Part shown: positions 23,201 to 29,984 of the stretch, one piece after another | Layout: each line of letters starts with the position of its first letter | Numbering within the stretch: the first letter of the stretch is position 1 | Assembly: GCA_012845835.1 (NCBI GenBank) | Contig: JABAKD010000029.1 | Location: 8,060,048-8,124,047 of the forward strand | Reading direction: 5' to 3' | From: Undaria pinnatifida | Lineage: Eukaryota; Sar; Phaeophyceae; Laminariales; Alariaceae | DNA: 64,000 nucleotides | Notes under the pieces: model-generated | Databases searched by the model: none | Seen by the model: the letters and a program-made list of their open reading frames with translations, nothing else | Told to the model about the DNA's origin: nothing | Translations under genes and position numbers: made by a program

Positions 23201-26110
23201 CAAGCTGCGTGTGGTGCTTCGATTGCGGTGCTACGGGATGTGTAGCCAAGCATGTAAACATTGTACCGCTTGGCCCAGGCTCGACAAAATGGGACCGAAA
23301 AATGATACCAGGTATGTGCTATCATACCGTATATGACAGGGGTATCGCTTTTGGATCAACAATTTTCGGACTGATGGGTTCTGCCTCACGAACGTACTAT
23401 GCCCGAGGTCGGTGGAGTACCAGTTGCGTGTTTTACCACGTTGTTCGTGATTTGTCTAGGCTCATGGGATTGGTCCTGGCGGTGCGCTTTCGGTGTCGCC
23501 CAAAGTCAGCCTAAGAGCTCCTCACCTGAGCCTTGGAAAAAATCGCCTTTTTACCGTCGTAGCCTGCGTCGTCTACTTTTGAGGGTAAAGCGTAACCCTG
23601 ACCACAACCCTGACCGCCTGGGAACTATCTCGGAATTTTCTCTTTTGTGTGGTGTGGTGTGGTGTGGTGGGGTGGGGTGGGGTGGGGTGTGGTGTGGTGG
23701 GGTGGGGTGGGGTGGGGTGTGGTGTGGTGTGGTGTGGTGTGGTGTGGTGTGGTGTGGTGTGGTGTGGTGTGGTGTGGTGTGGTGTGGTGTGGTGTGGTGT
23801 GGTGTGGTGTGGTGCGGTGCGGTGCGGTGTGGTGTGGTGTGGTGTGGTGTGGTGTGGTGTGGTGTGGTGTGGTGTGGTGTGGTGTGGTGTGGTGTGGTGT
23901 GGTGTGGTGTGGTGTGGTGTGGTGTGGTGTGATGTGGTGTGGTGTGGTGTAGTGTGGTGTGGTGTGGTGTGGTGTGGTGTGGTGTGGTGTGGTGTGGTGT
24001 GGTGTGGTGGGGTGGGGTGGGGTGGGGTGTGGTGTGGTGGGGTGGGGTGGGGTGTGGTGCGGTGTGGTGTAGTGCGATGTGGTGTGGTGTGGTGTGGTGT
24101 GGTGTGGTGTGATGTGGTGTGGTGTGGTGTGGTGTGGTGCGGTGTGGTGTGGTGTGGTGTGGTGTGGTGTGGTGCGGTGTGGTGTGGTGTGGTGTGGTGT
24201 GGTGTGGTACGGTGTGGTGTGGTGTGGTGTGTGGTGCGGTGTGGTGTGGTAAGGAGTGGCAAGGTGTGGTGTGGTGTAGAAATATGTGTAATGTTGAATC
24301 GGGGGTGGCGCCGAAAACCGTACCAAGCGTTTTTCGTACCTTGACGCGAGTGAGATGTTGCCACGGACACTGTGTACCCTTATAGCCCCCCCCCCACCCC
24401 CTCCTGCATTGCCCTTTTTCGGCTCGCGTTTTGGTCTTTCCCTCACAGGAAAAACGAGCTCGAAGAAAAAATCGAGCCAATCGCCCAGGTCGCCGTCGCG
24501 AGGGGGAATTGGAGCCCCGCGTCCCGACGCCGGTGGAATGAGCAGCGCCGCGCAAGCCAGGTACTGTTATATTTGTTTGTTTTCACTCGCATGGGGAGAG
24601 CCAAGCCTTACACCCCCCCACCCCCCCCGAGGGATGGCTGCGGGCGGGCGTATTGCGACGTGAGCCGTTATCGTCGCGCGCCGCCCCGTTTGCCGATTCT
24701 CCTCCCCCCCCTCCCCCCATCCAATATATAATAGTTGGCCTCGGTTGGCACCGACACTGTAAAAAATTATATGTATATTGGGGTTGGCGTTGGTTGGCAA
24801 CGACGCTGTAAAACATGCCAGTCACTGCGTGAGCTAGACAACCAGGGTACCGTGTGTGTGTTTTTTTTTTCGGCGGTCACCATGATGGTTATCGAGTTGA
24901 TCACATCGTGCGGGGTGGAGAACCCTAACTCCGCACAAGGGGGATGATCGCATCGCGTAGTGTGAATATGGTAAGGCACCCACAAGGCAGTTACATAGCA
25001 ATACCCATTGCTGTCTCTGGAGTGGCCACACTAGAAAACAAAGAACTCATTGGCGCTGTCATCCATACGCAAGAAAGTAAGCACAAGGTGCCGAAGTCTG
25101 TCTCACGAGCGGTTCTTGGAAGGGTGCAGTTCACCCTTCATACGACTCACCGAACACCTCACGGCGCTTCGCGCTTGGTGCAAGCAATGTCTGCCTGGTT
25201 GGTGAAAACCCGACGTGCTCCGTCCCGGCATAATAGGGATGCGAGGGTCTATGGTCGTACGACTACGGCCATGCCCAAACTGAGTTTACGCCCCCCACAC
25301 CCCGAGGGATGGCTGCGGGCGGACGTATTGTGACTTGCGTCGTTAATGTCGCGAGCCGTCCCGTTCGCCCACTCTCCCCCCCCCCCCCCCTCTCCCCATC
25401 TCCCCTGCCATCTCCCCCAATCTCCCCCCCCCCTCTCCATCCTCACCCTCGCGCTACCCCACGCCCACATCTACTCCCGCCCACCCCCACTCACATCTCT
25501 ACCCCCTCCTCAACCCATCTCCGCCCTTCCCCACCGGCCCCCACCCTCGCCCTCGACCCCGCCTTCTTTTCTCCGTGCCACCTGGCGTATCTCCTGCTTG
25601 ATCATGTTTTGTGTTTTGTCCAGAGTTATGGCGATGTCTTCGTCTATCTCTCCGCCGGCGCCCTCCGACCTGGCATTGAGCGGCGGTGGCGGCGGTGGCG
25701 GCGGTGGCAATTCGTCCTCTATCAGAGCTACTGCGCGCCCCCCCCAGAAACCCGTGGCGCATGCCCGTCCAGGGGCTGCGGCTATGACGGCCCCTGCGCG
25801 TGGTTCTGATATGATGCCGGCCGCGGCTAGGTCGGCGGGGATGGGAGTCGGAGGGGGGTTGGGAGGGGGGTTGGGAGGGGGAAGGGGAGGAGGATTAGGA
25901 GGGGGGTTGGGGGGGGGGTCGGGAGGGGGAGGGGGCGTGGGAAGAGGAGGGGGAGGAGGGCAGTCGGTGGCGAAGGCCAGCCGAGTTGGTGGTGGGGGTG
26001 GTGTTGGTGGTGGAGTTGGCGGCGGGGACGCGGGAGGGGATGCCGGTACAAGTAGTGACAGCAGTGACGGGGAGGAGGTGGTGGAGGAGGGGGGCAGGAT
26101 TGCGTTTTGA
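5115..26110 (+). CDS. TAF1: TAF1-like TFIID subunit 1, C-terminal half, 16 exons (5' partial)
   Basis: TAF1 is the scaffold of TFIID and binds core promoters and acetylated histones in the nucleus. Exons: 5115-5235, 6094-6185, 6613-6687, 7854-8430, 8829-9002, 10418-10560, 11857-11959, 13182-13289, 14108-14212, 15852-15970, 17018-17161, 17821-17911, 20425-20478, 21278-21389, 24449-24560, 25624-26110. Every junction is GT-AG and all phases agree, giving 2617 nt and 871 residues to a TGA. Conserved landmarks appear in TAF1 order: RLTMLQLA...TLRRWDRVHMIKEL (human RLSLKN...KLSRW), LYRATCNEIWERQAAAL (human YKEECQRIFDLQNKVL), acidic block, RRITRTVG-ADGTESVKISY, DVVLKI...KDKKRRR and a single bromodomain. 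The zinc knuckle and the basic linker seen in animal TAF1 were not found, nor a second bromodomain. Upstream exons (DUF3591 core, TBP-binding N-terminus) must lie outside the window. Very small exons could have been missed. Confidence 0.87.
5680..6070. repeat. TTGTTC/TTGCTC hexanucleotide tract in intron 1
   Basis: About 390 bp of imperfect TTGYTC/TTCTTG units fill the 3' half of the intron. The T-rich strand is in the sense orientation and runs up to the acceptor at 6093. Long leucine- or arginine-rich frames across it are repeat artefacts. Confidence 0.9.
6094..6687 (+). CDS. TAF1: TAF1-like exons 2 and 3 (6094-6185 and 6613-6687)
   Basis: Exon 2 reads VAENVKDGNLYARFVRKRRP and ends in phase 2 at GAGC|GTGAGA. 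Exon 3 opens after a C-rich tract and CACCAG and continues LYRATCNEIWERQAAALSAT to DYH. The joined peptide LYRATCNEIWERQAAAL mirrors the conserved human TAF1 helix YKEECQRIFDLQNKVL, which supports this splice. The 427-bp intron between them is GGT-rich, then a (CCCCT)n tract that acts as the polypyrimidine run. Confidence 0.8.
6190..6600. repeat. GGT-rich tract followed by CCCCT tract in intron 2
   Basis: 6190-6400 is an imperfect (GGT/GGG)n run and 6520-6600 is (CCCCT)n with C runs. They make up most of this intron and switch strand asymmetry from G-rich to C-rich just before the acceptor. Confidence 0.85.
7029..7210 (+). repeat. Dispersed repeat R1, copy in intron 3
   Basis: Begins GAGTGCTACGATAGAGGTAGC and continues through GGGCTCCTTGACCCGAAATCG, a run of T, GCGATATTTT and GGGCTTGCTCA. 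It matches the copy at 3288-3465 along its length with indels. Confidence 0.75.
7262..7850. repeat. Degenerate short tandem repeat (CGATAATCG-type) in intron 3
   Basis: About 590 bp of imperfect units of roughly 15-35 bp built on TTCGATAATCGRCGYCG. TCGAT/GATAATC cores recur throughout. It ends at the CAG acceptor (7851-7853) of the next exon. Frames across it read Arg/Ser-rich peptides with no family likeness and are taken as artefacts. Confidence 0.75.
7854..8430 (+). CDS. TAF1: TAF1-like exon 4: Ala-rich insert and acidic block
   Basis: The phase-2 start completes a serine codon (DYH-S-DTGGSKDKGKPK). About 130 residues (window residues roughly 110-240) are Ala/Gly/Thr-rich low complexity, coded by (GCA/GGA)n. 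An acidic tract follows, with runs of Asp around GFNVDDLNLTDDD, to LNLSDMEE and a consensus donor GAG|GTAAGT. Animal TAF1 has a short Ser/Glu-rich acidic segment here (DFEEMGKNIENML). The Ala-rich expansion looks lineage-specific. The opposite-strand Leu/Ser frames are shadows. Confidence 0.82.
8829..9002 (+). CDS. TAF1: TAF1-like exon 5: charged helix after the acidic block
   Basis: The acceptor TTTTTTTCGCCAG leads to TLEGGDGDGDAPVSKSLHDL and NGEELDDERQLRMLQQDL, ending GIGE|GTGAGC in phase 0. The last part resembles the human TAF1 helix REREEQERKELQRMLL. The final 60-70 bases of this exon, donor included, are the first unit of a tandem repeat that continues in the intron. Confidence 0.82.
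8939..9800 (+). repeat. Tandem repeat that includes the exon 5 tail and its splice donor
   Basis: The exon end (8939-9012) recurs three times in the intron at 9111-9175, 9391-9455 and 9643-9715. Each copy keeps GAATGCTCCAGCAG- or GATTTGCACGGGGATAGG-like sequence, then CCAGATGG and a GAGG(T) end. The units are separated by a second shared block (GTATCAAAGCTGGTTAGGTTG-like) and by TACCCGGGTA-rich spacers. The copy at 9391-9455 keeps a good donor (GAG|GTGAGT). Unit length varies from about 175 to 285 bp because the spacers differ. Confidence 0.8.
10418..10560 (+). CDS. TAF1: TAF1-like exon 6
   Basis: Opens after TTTTTTTTCCCCCGCGGCAG and reads RGGEAGSQGKVLSVEEARKA to AVRRITRTVG, ending in phase 2 before GTGAGT. 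RRITRTVG lines up with the human TAF1 LKIYRTF motif, which continues in the next exon. Confidence 0.82.
10632..11195 (+). repeat. Dispersed repeat R2, long copy (plus orientation) in intron 6
   Basis: Starts ATGCATGGCCGTAGTCGTATG and runs to about GCCAATTATTACATACG. Its reverse complement matches 24725-25280 over about 560 bp with scattered mismatches. Shorter relatives lie at 5295-5360, 15990-16090 and 16830-16990. The minus strand carries an open frame (10970-10600 region, MIASRGVNMVRHPRGSYIAI) that is also open in the other long copy. Confidence 0.85.
11857..11959 (+). CDS. TAF1: TAF1-like exon 7
   Basis: Preceded by a very C-rich tract and GTTGTTCAG. It completes the glycine codon split after exon 6 and reads ADGTESVKISYSLRRQDLVR to TALSK|GTGTGT. 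With exon 6 it forms RTVG-ADGTESVKISYSLRR, comparable to human [20 protein letters not shown]. In animal TAF1 a long Arg/Lys helix follows; here the next exon is Gly/Ser-rich. Confidence 0.82.
13182..13289 (+). CDS. TAF1: TAF1-like exon 8: Gly/Ser-rich linker
   Basis: The acceptor TTTTTGTGCAG opens TGGSTAGGGSASNSPLGFFL and the exon ends AEVKAAAYHD before GTGGGT, 36 codons in phase 0. No known motif is visible. It occupies the place of the basic helix and zinc knuckle of other TAF1 proteins. It is supported mainly by phase and by its acceptor; the donor is weaker than the others. Confidence 0.65.
13300..13915. repeat. Composite pentanucleotide array in intron 8
   Basis: About 600 bp with 5-bp periodicity that changes unit along its length: (ATGGT)n about 13436-13610, (GTGTG)n about 13620-13685, (ATAGG)n about 13710-13770 and (ATACG)n about 13770-13900. 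Within the first block a higher-order repeat around TTCTGATGGCATGTTACGG occurs twice. Open frames across it are artefacts of a 5-bp unit free of stops. Confidence 0.92.
14108..14212 (+). CDS. TAF1: TAF1-like exon 9: basic segment before the bromodomain
   Basis: Reads KGAVAGQEDVVLKIRLNTRT then PAPKDKKRRRSSSE|GTAAAG, 35 codons in phase 0. DVVLKI with a Lys/Arg cluster about 12 residues on matches the human SLVLKF...KKKRR segment just before the first bromodomain, probably a nuclear localisation signal. The acceptor used is GAGACAAG (14107); the AG at 14101-14102 would give an early stop. Confidence 0.82.
14371..14885 (-). pseudogene. Unrecognised minus-strand coding relic in intron 9
   Basis: Two overlapping minus-strand frames (14885-14685 and 14739-14371) read charged, protein-like sequence such as PMDYAKELKVRLRVGDQDLP and KKRNERPNVGGVSIRSRNG, with a frame change between them. 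The composition is unlike simple repeats and antisense to the TAF1-like gene, so a transposon gene relic is likely. No domain could be named. Confidence 0.35.
15852..15970 (+). CDS. TAF1: TAF1-like exon 10: linker to the bromodomain
   Basis: The acceptor GCTGCTGCAG opens RPPRKRVAEENIYAMKRQNS, and the exon ends RNRMRKLL with a split threonine codon before GTGAGC. Arg/Lys-rich, it equals the human stretch (LNRPHKSIHRRRTDP) between the basic patch and helix Z. A short R2-like relic (15990-16090) follows the donor. Confidence 0.82.
16205..16410. repeat. (GGTC)n tetranucleotide array in intron 10
   Basis: About 200 bp of GGTCGGTC units with GGTT and GATC variants. It codes Gly/Arg/Ser/Val peptides in all plus frames, which explains the open frames there. 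Confidence 0.92.
16830..16990 (-). repeat. Dispersed repeat R2, partial copy next to a bromodomain exon
   Basis: Matches 25130-25275 (same orientation) from CAGTTCACCCTTCAT through CACCTCACGGCGCTT and CTGCCTGGTTGGTGAAAACC to CATGCACAAACTGAG. It ends about 28 bp before the exon at 17018, so it supplies most of the 3' intron sequence there. Confidence 0.8.
17018..17911 (+). CDS. TAF1: TAF1-like exons 11 and 12: bromodomain (17018-17161, 17821-17911)
   Basis: Bromodomains are four-helix bundles that bind acetyl-lysine. Exon 11 gives helix Z and the ZA loop: GVTKKLHDRPDAIWFRAPV, then YPDYADKIKKPMDLRAIQDK, with the PDY..KI..PMDL signature. Exon 12 gives helix B and the BC loop: MSREALLVDMRQVVTNAIAY then NGPDSHLAQ. 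Asn609 (AYN) is the acetyl-lysine-binding asparagine. Where many bromodomains have WPF this one has IWF. Joining at the split Asp codon gives INSFDCMSRE, as in TAF1 first bromodomains. The 659-bp intron carries a CAC/ACC trinucleotide run (17580-17760). Confidence 0.95.
17580..17760. repeat. (CAC)n trinucleotide tract in intron 11
   Basis: About 180 bp of CAC/ACC/CCG units, the C-rich strand in sense orientation, lying 60 bp before the exon 12 acceptor. His-, Thr- or Gly/Val-rich frames through it are artefacts. Confidence 0.9.
18060..19420. repeat. Cluster of diverged local duplications in intron 12
   Basis: 18300-18440 and 18965-19115 share TAATCTTGGA, GGGGACGGAAGAA, GGGTGGGAGAAAAGCCTGAT, AAGCAAGACGATATCACTTG and CCGTACAGCAGCTCGGGAG. 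18900-18975 and 19285-19360 share GCAGGGAGGC, TTGATCCCAAAC and AAGCGTCGGCGAAATG. 18145-18290 resembles 31190-31340 (CCTATATCC, ACGCGCGAT, CAGCTTGCA, GATCTCACAGCT-like). This is transposon-derived but no coding product was recognised. Confidence 0.65.
19611..19892 (+). repeat. 94-bp tandem repeat, three units, in intron 12
   Basis: Units start at 19611, 19705 and 19799 with GTGGTGTTGAGGTTCGTGTA, each exactly 94 bp apart and about 95% alike. The last unit ends near 19892. The repeats are head to tail with no unique spacer. Confidence 0.92.
20425..20478 (+). CDS. TAF1: TAF1-like exon 13: probable end of the bromodomain
   Basis: An 18-codon exon reading LQDPEIEEVEGALVDELE between TTCAG and GTGGGA, phase 0 on both sides. 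Its acidic helical character suits helix C or the segment just after it, though it is not close to the human LDLCDEKLKEKEDKL. An unseen small exon between 17912 and 20424 is possible. An alternative acceptor CTGCAG (20430) would drop two residues. Confidence 0.6.
20490..21240. repeat. Degenerate CCGACCGAATGGCCTGCCTA-type minisatellite in intron 13
   Basis: About 750 bp of imperfect units of 16-40 bp built from ACCGACCGAATGGCCTGCC and CTACCTACC. It fills nearly all of the intron between exons 13 and 14. Confidence 0.85.
21278..21389 (+). CDS. TAF1: TAF1-like exon 14: basic then poly-Gly
   Basis: The acceptor TTTTTTGTACAG opens APPRSKKMKMSG, followed by about 14 glycines coded by (GGA/GGG)n, then IGGGSNSSGIGK and a phase-1 donor GTGAGA. 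A short basic motif and low complexity C-terminal to the bromodomain fit a disordered tail. Confidence 0.75.
21390..22689. other. First part of intron 14, no gene
   Basis: AT-rich sequence with scattered direct repeats (TCTTAAATCGGG near 21675 and 21873; AACAACGAGAAGCGCGGTCTT near 22240 and 22345). Minus-strand frame 22299-22066 is open but shows no family motif. Probably old transposon sequence. Confidence 0.45.
22690..22860 (+). repeat. Dispersed repeat R1, partial copy in intron 14
   Basis: Shares GGGCTCCTTG, ACTCAAAATCGTCGG, GGCGATATTCTTTTT, GGTTAGTTCATCGGGTTGCACT and the following T-rich end with the copies near 3400 and 7100. Confidence 0.65.
23645..24285. repeat. (GGTGT)n pentanucleotide array in intron 14
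   Basis: About 640 bp of GGTGT units with GGGGT, GGTGC and GATGT variants; the variants form clusters that recur (for example GTGGGGTGGGGTGGGGTG near 23685, 23700 and 24010). Cys/Gly/Val- and His/Thr/Pro-rich open frames of up to 334 codons across it are artefacts. Confidence 0.95.
24449..24560 (+). CDS. TAF1: TAF1-like exon 15: Lys/Ser/Arg tail
   Basis: The acceptor TTTCCCTCACAG gives GKTSSKKKSSQSPRSPSRGG then DAGGMSSAAQA with a split arginine codon before GTACTG. It is a basic, SR/SP-rich disordered segment. Phases match exons 14 (phase 1) and 16 (phase 2). The other open frames here do not join to a neighbouring exon. Confidence 0.75.
24605..25380 (-). repeat. Dispersed repeat R2, long copy (minus orientation), flanked by a direct repeat
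   Basis: 24725-25280 is the reverse complement of the plus copy at 10632-11195. Its flanks 24615-24715 and 25285-25375 are direct repeats sharing GAGGGATGGCTGCGGGCGG, CGTATTG and CGAGCCGTCCCGTTCGCC-like sequence. An open frame from 24944 (MIASRSVNMVRHPQGSYIAI) reads through the repeat and matches the minus-strand frame of the other copy. It lies in the last TAF1-like intron. Confidence 0.8.
25624..26110 (+). CDS. TAF1: TAF1-like exon 16: Gly-rich C-terminus and stop
   Basis: The acceptor TTTTGTCCAG completes Arg710, then VMAMSSSISPPAPSDLALSG, an Ala/Pro/Met segment, a Gly run with GMGVGGGLGGGLGG-type repeats, and an acidic end (SSDSSDGEEVVEEGG then RIAF) before TGA at 26108-26110. Animal TAF1 also ends in a disordered acidic Ser/Asp/Glu tail. 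No canonical AATAAA follows close by. The Pro-rich minus-strand frame is a shadow of the GGN repeat. Confidence 0.8.
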
Positions 26111-28059
26111 GCCGATTGTGGTTGGTGTGGAGGGTGGGGAGGGAGGGGTTTGGGGGGTAGGGGGGTTGGGAAGAGGCGGGTGGACAAGGAGGGGGCGAGA
26201 TCTGACGCTTCTGTGTGTGTTATATCCTGGTAGGTTGTTTGTGCGTGCGGGAAGTGGGGGAGGTGTGGGTAGCGGGCATGAGAGCGGGACCTTTCTTTGA
26301 ACGGGGGAGAGCGACCGTTTTCGACTCAAGAGATGATGAGCGTTCATCGTGTTTTTTTTCTGTTTTGGCAACGTTTTAACAAAATATCGTACCAGTGGTA
26401 GGCGCGCTGTCCGTGGACAGAGTGTGTATTGTTGCAATATTCGTTCTCTAAAAGTGAGAAGGGTGTGGACGGAGGGCGGGAGGGTGGGTGCGAGAGGGTG
26501 GGTGCGTGAGGGTGTAGGGATCTTAGGGTGTGCGGTGATTTCTGTATACAGGTGGCACTATGTTGCCAGGTTTTGTACTATCCGTACCCTGTCGTTTGGC
26601 TCGGAAGGACATCAAAACAAATTAAATACTTAAAGCATGCATACGATCTCAAGCGCAAGCTGAGTACCCACCCAGCCGAACACCCACACACCCTCTATAC
26701 TGCTGGACCCGCGCGTTGCGTGACGGGCACACGCTGGCGGTATCAGTGGCGGTGGCGGTGTTAATAATGGTAATAATGAAACGTGTCCACGTGAAGCCTC
26801 CCCGCGTGCGGTACAGGGGTGATATTTCTGGGTTTAATAAGGTGTTGATGGTGGAGGCGGCGTGGTGGTGGTGGTGGTGACTGGTGATGGTGGTGGTGGT
26901 GGTGGTGGTGGTGGTGGTGGTGGTAGTGGTGATGACGGTGGCGGAGGTGGTGGCGGTGGCGGTGGTGGTGGTGGTGGTGGTAGTGGTGGTGGTAGTGGTG
27001 GTGGTGGTGATGACGGTGGCGGAGGTGGTGGTGGTGGTGGTGGTGGTGGTAGTAGTGGTGGTGATGGTGGCGGTGGTGGTGTTGGTGGTGGTGGTGGTGG
27101 TAGGTTGATGTCGGTGTGGCTAGTAGTTGTGGTGTGGTGTTTTTTCCACTACTAGAGGGCAGTCTGCCGACTTTCAACGTTCCTTTTCCTGCTGACGCCA
27201 AGAAGCAATTCTTAGCTTCGTGATTATATTTGCTTGCGAGAAGCACGAACAAAAATCCAGGCTGAGAGACCCTCGGCGTTCTCGCGCTGCGCGGTATCAC
27301 TCTGACCATATATTTAAGGGCTGTATTGTCTTTTTAATACCACGTTATTAGGTATTCACGTTTCCCTTCCAGTTTAGTGCCTGGTATATAATACGTACCG
27401 GGCGCCTATATGTGCCATTAAGGTTGGGCCGTGACGGTTCTAATCTAACCGCCGCTCCAACAGTCATGGCCCACGGCCGTGCGCCGTACCGCGCATTCAC
27501 TGCTTTGCTGTCCACACAGCAGTAGTAGTAGTACGTAATGCGGGCAAGAAAGGCGAAGCTTTGATAAAAGTTGGAAGTTTTATCGTTCTCTTTTTTATAG
27601 AAAAAAAAATGTGTAATTTGTGTGGAGACATAGCGGGACATGACGGACAACTTGACAATGATGGCGCTGAGTGGCTTTTCCGATACAACAGTACAGGCTG
27701 CGTTGTTTGACGTTTGCCATTTTTTGTACGTCTGCTCGTCTGAGTTGTTGGTTGCTATTCGTCTGCTACCGCTGGTTTCTCCCGGCTATGACCTCGATAT
27801 GAAGAGGCCTGTTTTCCGTTGGAACATGAAGATAAACGGCTCTTCTTCCGTTACGCTTCGTAATTCGCCCTTCACGCGCCTTTGTTTTCGTACGGCGTTT
27901 TCGTACGGCGTTTTCGTACGGCGTTTTCGTACGGCGTGCCGTGCGTAGTAATAAGTAAACTGAAATATTTGTGAAATATGTGGTGGTGTGTGCTTTCTTC
28001 ATATTTCTTTTGTATCTTTCCTATCACGCTTGCTCTCCAGCTCAGCTCGCAAGAGGTTT
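26111..28059. other. Intergenic: GGT repeats, no gene recognised
   Basis: G-rich sequence after the TAF1-like stop, then an imperfect (GGT)n array at about 26850-27110, and AT-rich sequence with a 13-bp tandem repeat (GTTTTCGTACGGC, about four units, 27885-27940). Gly- and His-rich frames are repeat artefacts. Frames at 27640-27948 and 27650-27348 show no motif. Confidence 0.55.
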
Positions 28060-28370
28060 TGCCCTCAGCGACCTTCTGGACAAGCCATGCCGTGGTCACA
28101 GGTGTCTTCCCTTCCCTCCCCCCCCCCGGGGCTTGCCTTCATTTTTATAGCGCATAAAGTTCAGCATTAGTCTGTCCCCACACTTTTCACTGTTCGTTTT
28201 TTTTTTCTTTTTAGTGCTCGGCGATTTGCACCGAATTTCGCCAAATCACGCTCTCGCGCTTTCGACCTGTCGACCGGTAAGAAAGAGTCCCTTGCGAGTT
28301 TCGAACCCACGACCGCGACCTCAATAGTGGCGCGGCTAACTGTTGGACCACGGGGGACGCCGGCGTACAT
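28060..28370 (-). mobile_element. tRNA-derived SINE, copy 1
   Basis: On the minus strand the head (28365-28290) has an A-box-like GTGGTCCAACAGTTAGC and a B-box-like GGGTTCGAAACTC at tRNA spacing, with a partly paired acceptor stem (GTCCC/GGGAC). The body has AAAGCGCGAGAGCGTGA, GCGCTATAAAAATGAAGGCAAG and a 3' block complementary to CTTCTGGACAAGCC...CCGTGGTCACAGGTG. It shares this body with copies at 29985 and 43697 but has a different head. Confidence 0.75.
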
Positions 28371-29984
28371 TAAACCGTTCTTTTTACGAATTGTATAAAA
28401 ATAATGTTGGTATGCTATAGCCCAAATTGGCATCATCAGCACACCTACCGTACGTAGTGGGGACGGGGAAGAAGAGCCTGCTTAGTGACCCCGGGTCTGA
28501 GTTACGTCTAGGGGAGGGAGAAGGGGAAATAAAAGTAGTGCGAAGAGAATAAGATGGGATGAGCGTGAACAAGAGCCAAGCCAAAAGGGGTCAGCCTGAT
28601 TCTTCATCCTAGAGAGTTACAAATGGTGTGGTCACAGGTCACAGACTGTGAAAAAAGAGAAACCAAGAGAAGAAGTCGTTGCAAGCGGCGGGCGGCGTCG
28701 ACATACAGACGCTTCGTAAGAAAGTACATCTTTGCAACTAAACCATGGACTGCAAAGTACGACATTCATTGTTGCTCCGTTGCCGTCGTGGCTTTCTTTG
28801 TATTGTACAAGATATATATATATATATAGACTATATGTTACTACGGTCGCGAATATTAGAGATGCTACTTGTCAGTAACTTCCGGCAGGAAGAAGAAACG
28901 ATAAACGAGCAACAACAAAAAAAAAGGTGAAGAACCAGCCGACAATCGGCGACAAAGCGTGCTCGTAAACACATTACCAGGTATTCATTACCATTGGCGA
29001 GCTAGACTTTCTTTAGACCGGGGAGAGGATAAAAAGGAAGCACGGGCAGCTTTTCTACCCTCGCCACCGTTGTTGGCCAGGCAAAGCACTCACCACCACG
29101 ACGATCATGGCCAGAGCCAGGGGTGCGCTCATCATGCAGACTCTTGGGCAGGACCCCACGGCGCCCCCTCCACCGCGCATCGGTGGTGTGTCTATACGGC
29201 TAGTAGTGTCGCGAATGCCACCTTTCTTTGCGTGTCGCACGGTCGAGCTATAATACCCTTCTACCACTAGACTGTACCACCCCTCTCTTGTTGCGCCTTG
29301 CCATCTCCGCATGCATGGCGGCCTCCGCTCCATCCCAGGCAAGTTATGTTCGCCCCTAGGGGCGCACATAAGAAGGATGCACCCCTATGTTATAAGGCTT
29401 AGTTTGGGCAAGCTACGAGTATTATTGTCTATTGGTCAACCTTTTTTTGCAACTGGTCAAACGGACTAATACCCCACTGACACCTGGCAAATGGCGTCGT
29501 CGACAGACCATGGGTTTTTGGGGGCGTGGGTTCAAATCCCACCATCCACAGAGTGATAAACTTTTTCAGACTTTCCCCATGTATGTGGAACTTGAAAACA
29601 CTCTCCCCGGCATACCCGGGAAATGAAACCGCTTGGATATTGACAGGTCCGCCCGTATACCCGGCCGACCTGGTATCCCGCCGTTTCAGGGGCGAAGAGT
29701 GTTATAAGGCTTAGTTTGGGTAAGCTATTGGCCAACCTTTTGCAAGTGGTCAAACGGACTAATACCCCACTAATACCTTAACACTTACCCAAAGCGTTGT
29801 AGTTTATTTTCACACCCTGATCCCACCCCGTATGATTTTCGGGGTAGGTTAGGGCTTAGGCTTCTGGTCGCTCGGGTTGGGGGACCTGGTAACAACAGGT
29901 ATATCGGCATGTATATACTGCTAGTATAGTGGATAGCGTAAGGGTGCACGCTCACGTACAACCCTAGGGGTGCATAAGTGACCG
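28371..29984. other. Intergenic repeats, no gene recognised
   Basis: AT-rich sequence. Direct repeats of about 90 bp occur at 29390-29480 and 29700-29785 (TTATAAGGCTTAGTTTGGG, GGTCAAACGGACTAATACCCC). 29475-29560 has tRNA-like boxes (TGGCAAATGG and GGTTCAAATCCCACC) without a complete acceptor stem, so a tRNA relic at most. Confidence 0.5.

Noticed and set aside
23551..24555. Open frames of 230-334 codons rich in His/Thr/Pro (minus) or Cys/Gly/Val (plus)
   Set aside because: They are produced by the (GGTGT)n array, which lacks stops in several frames on both strands at once; no splice or start context supports them.
25510..26187. Pro-rich minus-strand frame over the TAF1-like last exon
   Set aside because: Mirror of the GGN-coded Gly run; the plus strand joins in phase to exon 15 and ends in an acidic tail as TAF1 does.
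29475..29560. tRNA gene
   Set aside because: B-box-like GGTTCAAATCC and a weak A box are present, but no matching acceptor stem or convincing anticodon arm; at most a tRNA relic.
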